20,145 bases of DNA from Patescibacteria group bacterium (GTDB lineage Bacteria > Patescibacteriota > Minisyncoccia > Phycocordibacterales > UBA12445). The notes beneath the pieces were generated by a model, which saw only the letters and a program-made list of their open reading frames with translations, was not told the origin of the DNA and did no database searches. Each line of letters starts with the position of its first letter. The stretch's first letter is position 1. Of this stretch, positions 1 through 6,627 are shown one piece after another. Position numbers and translations under genes: made by a program. The stretch covers positions 1 to 20,145 of the forward strand of contig JAKLHJ010000005.1 in assembly GCA_022710205.1 (NCBI GenBank), given 5' to 3'.

Positions 1-42
1 GAAGAGTTAAGAGCTAAAATTAATAAGTGCCAAATTAGTTAA
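1..42 (+). CDS. C-terminal tail of an upstream gene (partial)
   Basis: The first 42 bases are open in frame 1 and end at TAA (40-42), giving a 13-residue tail that begins EELRAK. The ATG of the next gene follows after 5 bases. The tail resembles the end of that next gene (DELRAR), so the upstream gene may be a related PAS or coiled-coil signalling protein. Only 13 residues are visible, so this is an inference from spacing and similarity. Confidence 0.4.
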   Translation, partial: EELRAKINKCQIS

Positions 43-47
43 AATAT

Positions 48-1439
48 ATGAAAAAAGTATTTATTTATTTTCTCGGTTTGGTTTCATTATTTTTTTGTTT
101 TAATTTTTCTCTTGCTCAAACAGCGACCAAGGTAGTAAAGGTGGGCGCTTTTAATAATTATCCGGTTATTTTTAAAAATACGAGCGGTTCTATAGAAGGT
201 TTGTATGTAGATCTTTTAGAAGAAATAGGTAAACGGGAGAATATCAAGTTTGATTATGTTTTTGGCACGTGGAACGATGGGCTTGAGCGAATAAAGTCCG
301 GTGAAGTTGACCTTCTAACGAGCGTGGCATACACGGAAGATCGGGCCTTGATTATGGAGTATACGAAGAACCCTCTTATGACCGTTTGGGGGGACGTTTA
401 TGCCCCTAAAAATTCTGATATCTCCGGTATTCTGGAGTTATCAGGTAAAAAAATAGGAGTTTTGATTGGCGATATAAATTATAAAAATTTTCAAGATTTA
501 TTAAGTCGGTTTGGCTTAGAAAGTGAGTTTGTTGAATTTTCTAGTTATGATGATGTTTTCGCCGCCGTTGCAGACGGTGAAGTGGATGTCGGAGTTGCAG
601 GTATAACATTTGGCGCCACGAATGAGAGTAAGTATGGTTTGAAATCGACCGGAATTGTTTTTGGTCCGTTAAATTTGTATTTTACAACCGCAAAAGATAA
701 AAATCCTGAACTAATACTCACGCTAGATAAGTATCTATCTTCGTGGAAGAAGCAGGATAACTCTTTTTTGGATCAAACTAAACAAAAATGGTTTTATGGA
801 GGTCTTGGAACAGTAATAGTATTGCCGGACTGGATAAAGCAATCGCTCTTTGCACTTTTAATCTTACTATCTATTTCTTTTGCGTTCGTTTTCTTGTTAA
901 GAAAACAGGTTCGCGCCGCAACTGAAAAGATAAGGGCTCAGACAAAAGATCTTGAAGAAAGCGAATTAAAATACCGCTCAATATATAATAATTTTATGGA
1001 TGTTTATTACCGAGCAGATATGAACGGTATTATTATCGAGGCCTCGCCGTCTTGTGCAGATGTTACGGGGTGGAGCCAGACTGATCTCGTTGGAAGGCCG
1101 GTGTTTGATATTAGTTTCAATCCGGAAGATCAAATTGTCTTTAGGGATAAACTTTTGAGAGACGGGTATGTTAATGATTATGAGATAAAGTTATTAAAAC
1201 GTGGCGGTTCTCCGTTTGTGGGTTCGATATCTAGCCATATGGTTCAGGACGAGAAGGGGAATCCTAAATATATAGAGGGTGTTGTAAGAGATATTACACA
1301 GAGAAAGAAAATTGAGGAGGAACTGCGCAGAAGCGTTGAAGAATTGGAAAAAATGAATAAGTTTATGGTTGGCAGGGAGGTGAAGATGACAGAAATGAAA
1401 AAAGAGATAGACGAGCTTCGGGCGAGAATGGGGAAGTAG
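48..1439 (+). CDS. Membrane sensor: periplasmic binding domain + PAS, no kinase
   Basis: 463 residues. Residues 1-23 look like a signal peptide ending in SLAQ. Residues about 28-250 match the extracellular solute-binding family 3 type (VGAFNNYPV near the start, GLYVDLLEEI, GEVDLLTSVAYTEDR), which binds small molecules outside the membrane. One membrane helix follows at about 265-285, then a short linker and a PAS/PAC domain at about 303-420 (ELKYRSIYNN, GVVRDITQRK). A charged coiled coil ends the protein at about 420-460, with MVGREVKMTEMKKEIDELR, a segment that commonly links PAS domains to kinases. No HisKA, HATPase, GGDEF or other output domain follows. It probably senses a ligand and passes the signal through its coiled coil to a partner. 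No SD is visible; the ATG at 48 is supported by the signal peptide. Confidence 0.85.
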   Translation: MKKVFIYFLGLVSLFFCFNFSLAQTATKVVKVGAFNNYPVIFKNTSGSIEGLYVDLLEEIGKRENIKFDYVFGTWNDGLERIKSGEVDLLTSVAYTEDRALIMEYTKNPLMTVWGDVYAPKNSDISGILELSGKKIGVLIGDINYKNFQDLLSRFGLESEFVEFSSYDDVFAAVADGEVDVGVAGITFGATNESKYGLKSTGIVFGPLNLYFTTAKDKNPELILTLDKYLSSWKKQDNSFLDQTKQKWFYGGLGTVIVLPDWIKQSLFALLILLSISFAFVFLLRKQVRAATEKIRAQTKDLEESELKYRSIYNNFMDVYYRADMNGIIIEASPSCADVTGWSQTDLVGRPVFDISFNPEDQIVFRDKLLRDGYVNDYEIKLLKRGGSPFVGSISSHMVQDEKGNPKYIEGVVRDITQRKKIEEELRRSVEELEKMNKFMVGREVKMTEMKKEIDELRARMGK

Positions 1440-1445
1440 GGGGAG

Positions 1446-1506
1446 GGGAATCGGTCACAAGTAAATTTCCTGACGGAAATGAATGGAGGGGGAATCGGCC
1501 ACGAGT
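1446..1506. repeat. Short direct repeat flanking a small hairpin
   Basis: GGGGAATCGGTCACAAGT (from 1446) recurs with two changes as GGGGAATCGGCCACGAGT near 1489-1506. Between them is a 6-bp hairpin, ATTTCC/GGAAAT (1465-1470 with 1475-1480). The GGGAATCG core also resembles the T-arm strand of the nearby ssrA gene. There is no T-run, so this is not a clear terminator. Function unknown. Confidence 0.5.
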
Positions 1507-1591
1507 TACTAAGTCTGCTCATCCGCCAAAGGCGGATTGCGCGGACTAAGTACTCTCGGCCCTACCTCAGCTCCCTTTCTTGCAGAAAGGG
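1496..1591. repeat. Two hairpins downstream of ssrA
   Basis: A long imperfect hairpin runs 1503-1555: a 25-base left arm and a right arm of similar length around an AAA loop, with a perfect CCGCC/GGCGG core (1523-1527 and 1531-1535) and GAGT/ACTC ends. A second perfect 7-bp stem, CCCTTTC/GAAAGGG (1573-1579 with 1585-1591), follows. The block lies past the 3' end of ssrA on the minus strand and past the end of the sensor gene on the plus strand. It could be a transcription barrier, a repeat element, or part of an unrecognised RNA. Confidence 0.5.
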
Positions 1592-1605
1592 GCCCGCTTC
1601 CGGTT

Positions 1606-1691
1606 TTCGATTCCCGCCATCTCCACAAACACAAAACAACACCAAGGCGACGCCTTGGTGTTGTGTGTTTGTGGAGATGGGGGGAATCGAA
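1606..1691. repeat. 86-bp near-palindrome mirroring the ssrA 3' end
   Basis: Bases 1606-1632 are the reverse complement of 1665-1691 with one mismatch in 27. Between them lies the perfect 14-bp terminator stem centred at 1650. The right arm is the T-arm/acceptor 3' half of ssrA, so the left arm is an inverted copy of that half on the other strand. The two inner arms differ only by three extra A residues (1633-1635). No matching 5' acceptor strand is found on the plus strand, so the left copy is not a second tRNA or tmRNA. Confidence 0.75.
1636..1664 (-). terminator. Intrinsic terminator of ssrA
   Basis: A perfect 14-bp inverted repeat (1636-1649 with 1651-1664) lies directly after the mature 3' end of tmRNA. 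Read on the minus strand it is followed by TTTTGTGTTT, an imperfect U-tract. On the plus strand no T-run follows, so it serves the minus strand. Confidence 0.75.
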
Positions 1692-2073
1692 CCCCCGTGC
1701 AAAGGATTTCTCTAAACTACCGCTAGAAGATATAGTCTAATTTTATTTTGTAATGCCTAGTTAGCGTTACATTTCGGAAACGGCCTGATCGTAATTAGAC
1801 AACAGCAAGTCATTCCTATTTCCTTAAGTTCGAGAACTTGGCGGAAAAACAAATTCTCTATCCCGATTTTTATTACACCTCCCCGAAGTTATCGGAAGTC
1901 ATTCGTAGAGATGTTACGCAAAAGCGTAATTGAGTGTTGCGAAAGGGGATACGATCCTCTTTGCTACATCTGACAAGTTTGCACTTATCGTTCCCGGGGT
2001 TGTTTTACGAGCATCCCGAGTTCCTCGATCTTCAGCAGTTCAGATACGACCAATGTCTAGGCCGATCATCCCC
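1669..2073 (-). ncRNA. ssrA: Transfer-messenger RNA (tmRNA)
   Basis: tmRNA rescues stalled ribosomes and tags the unfinished protein. Read on the minus strand, the 5' end GGGGATG (2073-2067) pairs with CATCTCC at the 3' end (1679-1673), with one G-U pair exactly as in E. coli. The T-arm, GGGGGTTCGATTCCCCC, is perfect. CCA is not encoded (CAA follows the discriminator A at 1672), so the mature end is about 1672 before CCA addition. The tag frame starts at GCA (1982-1980) behind AAGT and runs GCA AAC TTG TCA... to TAA (1916-1914): 22 residues starting ANLSDVAKRIVS and ending LNYAFA. This is longer than the 10-residue E. coli tag but keeps the AN start and the small hydrophobic end recognised by proteases. 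It lies 100 bases after smpB on the same strand. Confidence 0.95.
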
Positions 2074-2074
2074 A

Positions 2075-2095
2075 AAATTTTGCGAAGCAAAATTT
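2075..2095. repeat. Perfect hairpin immediately upstream of the tmRNA 5' end
   Basis: AAATTTTGC (2075-2083) and GCAAAATTT (2087-2095) form a 9-bp stem with loop GAA, ending one base before the mature tmRNA 5' end. It could be a weak terminator or attenuator after smpB, or a processing signal if smpB and ssrA share a transcript. The roles are inferred. Confidence 0.6.
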
Positions 2096-2096
2096 A

Positions 2097-2143
2097 GTTA
2101 TAAAGTGGAAAGTTATAAAGTTTAAAGTTTGTGACTTTATAAC
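2097..2143. repeat. AT-rich direct and inverted repeat between ssrA and smpB
   Basis: GTTATAAAGT occurs twice in direct orientation (2097-2106 and 2112-2121). The second copy also pairs with ACTTTATAAC (2134-2143), giving a 10-bp stem with a 12-base loop. This may hold an ssrA promoter on the minus strand, but I see no convincing -35/-10 pair. Similar slippage-like tracts occur near 7133-7160 and 14664-14716. Confidence 0.5.
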
Positions 2144-2172
2144 TTGATAACATTAAAACTTTTGAACTAATT

Positions 2173-2619
2173 TTACCTTCCTTCCTTAATTATTCTTTCA
2201 ATGTTCTTTGCCGTTTCGCGCTTCTTTATCGTTTCGCGTTTGTCGAATTTCTTCTTTCCTTTGGCGATAGCGATATCTAACTTTAATTTGCGTCCTTTAA
2301 TATAAACCGATAACGGGATTATTGTCAAGCCCTTCTGGCTAGTATTGCCGCCAAGTTGATTCAGCTCCTTTTTTGTCAGCAAAAGGCGCCTGTTTCTAAG
2401 GCGGTCATAATCTTTGGGGGCGTTTTTGGGCTGGTGGGCCGGAATATCGGCATTTACTAGGTATGCTTCTCCACCTCTTATAATCACATAGGCGGCATCA
2501 ATAACCCCGTGGCCGTCTTTTAGCGACTTGACCTCGGTCCCGAGAAGCTCTATGCCGGCCGACATTTTCTCCAAAACTTCATATTTTAGGCCGTATTTTC
2601 GGTTTATTATGAGCGACAT
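2173..2619 (-). CDS. smpB: SsrA-binding protein SmpB
   Basis: SmpB binds the tRNA-like part of tmRNA and carries it into stalled ribosomes. With the ATG at 2619 the protein has 148 residues, close to the usual 150-160. Family features are visible in order: an NRKYGLKYEVLEK start, GIELLGTEVKSLKDG, DAAYVIIRGGEAYLVN, the RNRRLLLTKKEL region, LKLDIAIAKGKKKFDKRE, and a basic C-terminal tail (IKKRETAKNIERIIKEGR) of the kind that reads the empty mRNA channel. The frame is open upstream to an ATG at 2727. I reject that start because the extra 36 residues have no family match and a TATAAT (2653-2648, minus) lies between the two ATGs, placing the transcript start near 2641. ssrA follows on the same strand, fitting its function. 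Confidence 0.95.
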   Translation of the reverse strand: MSLIINRKYGLKYEVLEKMSAGIELLGTEVKSLKDGHGVIDAAYVIIRGGEAYLVNADIPAHQPKNAPKDYDRLRNRRLLLTKKELNQLGGNTSQKGLTIIPLSVYIKGRKLKLDIAIAKGKKKFDKRETIKKRETAKNIERIIKEGR

Positions 2620-2647
2620 ATGTGTAGTGTAACAGAAAACGGGGGAG

Positions 2648-2653
2648 ATTATA
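2648..2653 (-). promoter_or_regulatory. Probable -10 of the smpB promoter
   Basis: A perfect TATAAT on the minus strand lies 28 bases before the smpB ATG. The -35 region is not consensus and overlaps a GC-rich 7-bp hairpin, CCCCGCC/GGCGGGG (2674-2680 with 2684-2690), which could affect promoter use. Confidence 0.5.
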
Positions 2654-2784
2654 AGGGGTTTACTTAGGAAGCACCCCGCCGATGGCGGGGCAAGCTTGAC
2701 AACATGCGGGCCTTGTGATAACCTCATTGCCAGTGACTTTGAGAGTGGCCCTGCCCTGTAGTGAGCTTTGCTCTACTACGGGGG

Positions 2785-2813
2785 TTGACAAGATTATTGT
2801 CTTGTGCTATACT
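2785..2813 (+). promoter_or_regulatory. Consensus promoter of the large RNA
   Basis: TTGACA (2785-2790), a 17-bp spacer, then TATACT (2808-2813) preceded by TGC, an extended -10. This is the best sigma-70-type promoter in the window and predicts a start near 2820. A hairpin, GTAGTGAGC paired imperfectly with GCTCTACTAC (2758-2779), ends six bases before the -35. Confidence 0.85.
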
Positions 2814-3299
2814 TAATAAAGTTAAATAAGTTCAGTTCCTTACAACTAAATAGAAGTTAATCAATAAATACATCGAAGGGAGGCCCCATGCCGCATTAGC
2901 TAGCGTAAGCTGACGAACAGCAGAGAGCGGGGTTTCGTCACCCCAGGTTCTGGAAGGAGTTCCAAAACGTGAGGCGAGTCCTATTCGGGCAGGAAGCTGG
3001 AACCTGCCTTACCAAAACCGGCCGGGCTGCGACGGTAGTCGCTGTCTGAACCGCAAGCACTAAATCCCACTGTGGGAAGGTGCATGAGAAAAACTTCTGT
3101 TACCCTGGGTTGCATTCCGATGCTGTATAACATCGCGCATCGAACGAACGCGCGCCGGATGCAAGCCAACTGCGGCCTGGGTTCTCCCGGTTCTACATAC
3201 CCGGCAGAAACTCGGTCGGCACAAAAGGGGTACATGAAGTTTCACTAGCGCTAAGCCCAGACAGGCGAAAGCGCTCCATCCCCGAGCCTGGGGAAAATT

Positions 3300-3367
3300 A
3301 GGAGGACACCATGTTCTTCCCTTCGGTCAGAATTATCCAGAGCGGGCAGTGCTGGCTGCCTTGGTGA
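3300..3367 (+). other. 18-codon mini-ORF with a perfect SD inside the large RNA
   Basis: AGGAGG (3300-3305) sits five bases before ATG (3311), which opens an 18-codon frame (MFFPSVRIIQSGQCWLPW) ending at TGA (3365-3367). This is the best SD/ATG spacing in the window, and most proteins here lack an SD. It may be a real peptide of a dual-function RNA, or a chance part of a structured stretch. Two poorer cases in the same RNA are ATG 2888 (3 codons, behind GGGAGG) and ATG 3698 (12 codons, behind GGGGAG). Confidence 0.25.
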
Positions 3368-4468
3368 AATAAACCAGTAGGTTGATGAAGTCGGTCCCGC
3401 CCCCTAGGTCGCGCTCCTTGCGCGATGGGACGGCCCGAATAGCCAACCTGACACCCTGCTTGCGGGGGTAACGAAACAGACGAGAGGCGGGGGTACCTGC
3501 GGGGCGCGCCTTGATCGTAACGACGGCGCACCCAATCGGCGAAAGCCGCCCTAACGCCCTGTTTGTGGAGGGAATGCCCTCACTCGAAATACCGCAGTGA
3601 AAGAAGAGGGTCCTTGATAACTACAGCAAGACGGCATCGGCTGTTGTCCCCGAAAGGGAAAAGGATGCCGCGAGGAGACGGCGTGAAAGGGGAGACCATG
3701 GTCTTCGTGATCAAGATCTTCACTCATGCGGAGTAAGTCCGCATTCAACACCGAACGAAGCACCGCGAACTTCACGATAACGGGCGAGACAGTACCGCCC
3801 CTAGACAGCCAAACCGCGAAACGGGCCGCAGCAGTACGGTAGAAGTTCTCCAGGAAACTTGTTGCTAAATCCATGTCGACCTGCGGGTGGCGTGGTGATG
3901 CGGCAGACCTCCGGGTTTGAATGCTCCCGTTACTTGCTGCGGGCCCCGAGATTTCGCGGATACATGGCAGGATGAACTCGAGTATAGCGATTTGTGGGGC
4001 TCGTTGAGAGCAAACCCCAGGTGTCCCAGGGTGAATTGGGCACAGGTAAAGCCGGAGCCTGAACGTTGGTTAAACTTAAGTCCTAATCCGGAAGTTTGGC
4101 AAAGGCCCAGAGTTTCGGGTACGCCAGACGATTAACTTCTAATAAGCGAGATCTTGGCCTGCCGTTCTCTGGATCTAGGCTGGCTGAGCCCGCTTTTGCA
4201 GCCGCTTCGCGGTGTCGGGACGCTTACGGCCCCAAATGAGGAAGACGCTTCGGTGCCTTCACCATGGGACCGCCCCCGCACCACGGAACGGCCACATTTT
4301 AACGCCCCGACACTGAGTTGTGTCGGCGGCGCTCCCCAAACAGCGGCGTGTCTCAGGGCTCAGCCTTGATGATAGACACCCGCTCCGCAGACATCGCTGT
4401 TGTAGTTTACTGATGCGGTGGTGTGCCTCCAGTGGAGGACCATCATCCCTCAGCGATGACGTTACGCG

Positions 4469-4502
4469 GCCCCCCTGACTTCGGTCGGAGGGGGCTTTTT
4501 TT
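4469..4502 (+). terminator. Strong intrinsic terminator of the large RNA
   Basis: GCCCCC (4469-4474) pairs with GGGGGC (4490-4495). Inside, GAC/GTC closes a TTCG tetraloop (4480-4483), with two further pairs between. Seven T residues (4496-4502) follow, a textbook rho-independent terminator. Confidence 0.95.
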
Positions 4503-4521
4503 ATGGTTTATTTTCTGTATA

Positions 4522-4563
4522 ACCCCAGTGAAATAGGAGCCCTATAGATTTATGGGGTATAAT
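4522..4563 (+). promoter_or_regulatory. ftsH promoter overlapped by a nested dyad
   Basis: TATAAT (4558-4563) is the only good -10 before ftsH; the -35 is weak. Two nested inverted repeats share a centre near 4539-4540: ACCCCA (4522-4527) with TGGGGT (4553-4558), and ATAGG (4533-4537) with CCTAT (4541-4545). The dyad covers the -35 and reaches the -10, as expected of an operator. The predicted leader is about 55 bases. A repressor is inferred, not seen. Confidence 0.5.
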
Positions 4564-4625
4564 AGTTTAATATGAGCATTGAAGTTTTCGCTGTAATATA
4601 AGGTTAATTTCACGGGGTAAATAAC

Positions 4626-6548
4626 ATGAGCAAGAAAAATAATAATAAAAGCGGTAAGAATGACCCATGGAAGGCGATGTCACAATTTGGCAGGAGCATC
4701 CTCGGTTTCATTCTTATTTTCGTATTAATTATCGGCCTTTATTCGGCCTATGTTGAGGAGTCAAAAAAGACCGAGGATATATCTATTTCGGTTCTTTCAT
4801 CCGACATCAAGGCGGGACTCGTGAAAAAAATAACCGTTGAGGGAGATTATCTTTATGCCGATTATAACGATGAAAAACAGAAGATCTCCCAGAAAGAGCT
4901 TGAGACATCTCTCACAGAGACCCTTGTTAATTATGGTGTAACAGGTGAGGAGCTTGCAAAAGTAAACGTTGAGGTCAAGCAGTCATCCGGTGTTATGTTT
5001 TGGATCATAAACCTTGCTCCGTTCATTCTGCCAATAATTTTCATCTTCGTGATTTTCTATATGATCACGAACCAGATAAAAGGTTCGTCTATGCAGGCGT
5101 TCTCTTTCGGCCAGTCTCGCGCGAGAATGATCGACCCGAATGACGAGAAGCAGAAAGTTCTTTTCAAGGATGTGGCCGGTGTGAAAGAGGCGAAAGAGGA
5201 ATTGAAAGAGATCGTTGATTTTTTGAAGAGCCCGAAAAAATTTATTGATATTGGCGCAAAGATTCCGAAAGGAGTTCTCCTTATGGGTGCGCCGGGTACA
5301 GGAAAAACTTTGCTCGCAAGAGCTGTGGCAGGGGAGGCGAATGTGCCGTTCCTATATCTATCCGGTTCGGAATTCGTTGAAATGTTCGTCGGCGTCGGTG
5401 CGAGCCGTGTTAGAGATCTTTTTAAACTTGCGAAGAAGGCAGCTCCTGCGATTATCTTTATTGATGAGATAGACGCCGTCGCTAGACACCGAGGCACCGG
5501 AATGGGTGGTGGAAATGATGAACGTGAGCAGACCTTGAACCAGATACTCGTTGAAATGGACGGATTTGAGCCGAATGAGAAGGTGATAATTATGGCCGCT
5601 ACAAATAGGCCAGATGTGTTAGATCAGGCGCTTTTAAGACCAGGCCGTTTTGATAGGCGAGTAACGCTTGACCTTCCTGACGTAAAAGACAGAGAAGAGA
5701 TAATGACGATTCATGCGAAAGGAAAGCCATTCGCGGAGGATGTAAATTTGAAAGTTATTGCCGAGAGAACGCCGGGATTTTCGGGAGCCGATCTTGCTAA
5801 CGTTGTGAACGAGGCATCTATCTTGGCCGCAAGAGAGGACAGAAAGACCGTCGGGCAGTATGACCTGATTCGCTCTGTTGAAAAGGTAATGCTCGGCCCG
5901 GAAAGAAAGAGCCACATTTTGTCGGACAAAGAGAAAGAGATAACTTCATATCATGAGATGGGGCACGCGATAATCGCTTCCGTATTGGAGCACTCTGACC
6001 CCGTTCACAAGGTTTCAATCATTTCACGAGGCCGTGCCGCTGGGTATACGCTCAAGCTTCCGTTCGAAGAAAAGAAACTACACTCCAAAAAAGAATTCCT
6101 GGATGATATTGCCGTTTCGCTTGGAGGCTATGCTGCAGAGAAGCTCGTCTTCGGTGATATGACAACGGGCGCTTCTAATGATATTGCCGTTTCGACCGCG
6201 CTTGCGAGAGACATGGTCACTCGATTTGGAATGTCGGAGACTGTGGGGCCGGTAGACTTCGGCGCGACAACTCACGAGGGGATGGGAGTGATAAGCCACT
6301 CACACTCGGAGGAATTTGCCGCCAACATGGACAGAGAAGTTTCAAAAATAATGAATGAGTCTCTCGCGCGCGCCGAGAAAGCGCTCGCCGAACACAAAAA
6401 GGCGCTTGATAATATGTCTATAGAGCTCAAGAAAATAGAAACGCTCGAAAGAAAGGATTTTGAGAATTTGCTTATCCTAAATGGCATCAAGCCGAAGGTA
6501 GATGATAGTATTGAGGCGACAGCAGGGCAGGTGATTGCAGAGGCATAG
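4626..6548 (+). CDS. ftsH: ATP-dependent zinc metalloprotease FtsH
   Basis: FtsH is a membrane-anchored hexameric AAA+ protease that pulls out and degrades membrane and short-lived soluble proteins. The protein is 640 residues, normal for the family. Two membrane helices (about 23-42 and 124-147) flank a periplasmic domain. The AAA domain has Walker A GAPGTGKT (221-228), Walker B IIFIDE (276-281), the pore motif FVGVGASR (254-261) and the second region of homology ending RPGRFDRR (338-345). The peptidase has the zinc site HEMGH (443-447), with the third ligand expected at the Asp in TTGASND (519). All catalytic residues are present. Upstream is a weak purine run (CGGGGT) ahead of the ATG; a terminator follows at 6579. 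It stands alone between the large RNA and the toxin-antitoxin pair. Confidence 0.98.
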   Translation: MSKKNNNKSGKNDPWKAMSQFGRSILGFILIFVLIIGLYSAYVEESKKTEDISISVLSSDIKAGLVKKITVEGDYLYADYNDEKQKISQKELETSLTETLVNYGVTGEELAKVNVEVKQSSGVMFWIINLAPFILPIIFIFVIFYMITNQIKGSSMQAFSFGQSRARMIDPNDEKQKVLFKDVAGVKEAKEELKEIVDFLKSPKKFIDIGAKIPKGVLLMGAPGTGKTLLARAVAGEANVPFLYLSGSEFVEMFVGVGASRVRDLFKLAKKAAPAIIFIDEIDAVARHRGTGMGGGNDEREQTLNQILVEMDGFEPNEKVIIMAATNRPDVLDQALLRPGRFDRRVTLDLPDVKDREEIMTIHAKGKPFAEDVNLKVIAERTPGFSGADLANVVNEASILAAREDRKTVGQYDLIRSVEKVMLGPERKSHILSDKEKEITSYHEMGHAIIASVLEHSDPVHKVSIISRGRAAGYTLKLPFEEKKLHSKKEFLDDIAVSLGGYAAEKLVFGDMTTGASNDIAVSTALARDMVTRFGMSETVGPVDFGATTHEGMGVISHSHSEEFAANMDREVSKIMNESLARAEKALAEHKKALDNMSIELKKIETLERKDFENLLILNGIKPKVDDSIEATAGQVIAEA

Positions 6549-6578
6549 ATTGGGCACCATATTTTAGACTTACAAATT

Positions 6579-6617
6579 AGCCACTTGGTTGCCGGGTTTC
6601 CAAGTGGCTTTGTTTTT
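6579..6617 (+). terminator. Intrinsic terminator of ftsH
   Basis: A perfect 10-bp stem, AGCCACTTGG (6579-6588) with CCAAGTGGCT (6600-6609), has an 11-base loop and is followed by TTGTTTTT. Confidence 0.9.
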
Positions 6618-6627
6618 AAATATAGGG

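Larger units (their letters stand above)
2820..4502 (+). ncRNA. Candidate large structured non-coding RNA, about 1.68 kb, class unknown
   Basis: No open frame here exceeds about 107 codons or resembles a known family, yet the segment has its own consensus promoter and a strong terminator. GC is visibly higher than in neighbours: hand-counted 60-base lines range from 28 to 43 G+C, against 23 in a line of ftsH. Perfect stems include 2911-2917/2934-2940 (7 bp), 2988-2993/3003-3008, 3029-3033/3038-3042, 3065-3069/3073-3077, 3409-3414/3420-3425, 3568-3572/3577-3581, 3632-3638/3664-3670 (7 bp), 3726-3732/3738-3744 (7 bp), 3782-3786/3796-3800, 4213-4219/4306-4312 (7 bp, long range) and 4392-4399/4451-4458 (8 bp, long range, enclosing 4426-4430/4434-4438). 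GAAA loops cap CGGC/GCCG at 3537-3548 and CCC/GGG at 3649-3658. I find no 16S, 23S, 5S, RNase P, SRP or group II domain V signatures. GOLLD, ROOL, OLE and similar large RNAs remain possible relatives. That it is an RNA gene is inferred from these signals. Confidence 0.75.

Noticed and set aside
1530..1632. A plus-strand tRNA ending in the mirrored ssrA arm
   Set aside because: The T-stem does not pair and no complementary 5' acceptor strand is found upstream.
1440..1660. Frameshifted kinase domain after the first sensor gene
   Set aside because: No H-box or ATPase motif appears in any frame, and the region is hairpin-rich non-coding DNA.
2173..2727. Longer SmpB from the ATG at 2727
   Set aside because: The extra 36 residues are outside the family alignment, and the best promoter -10 (2653-2648) lies between the two starts.
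2981..4369. Open frames of 61-107 codons on both strands inside the large RNA region
   Set aside because: They overlap one another, have Arg/Pro/Ser-rich compositions typical of GC-rich non-coding DNA, match no family I know, and are explained by the structured RNA reading.
2820..4502. 16S or 23S rRNA, RNase P RNA, or group II intron
   Set aside because: Universal motifs were looked for and not found (16S GTGCCAGC and the 3' anti-SD, the 23S sarcin-ricin loop, the RNase P P4 core, group II domain V). A very divergent relative cannot be excluded without a covariance search.
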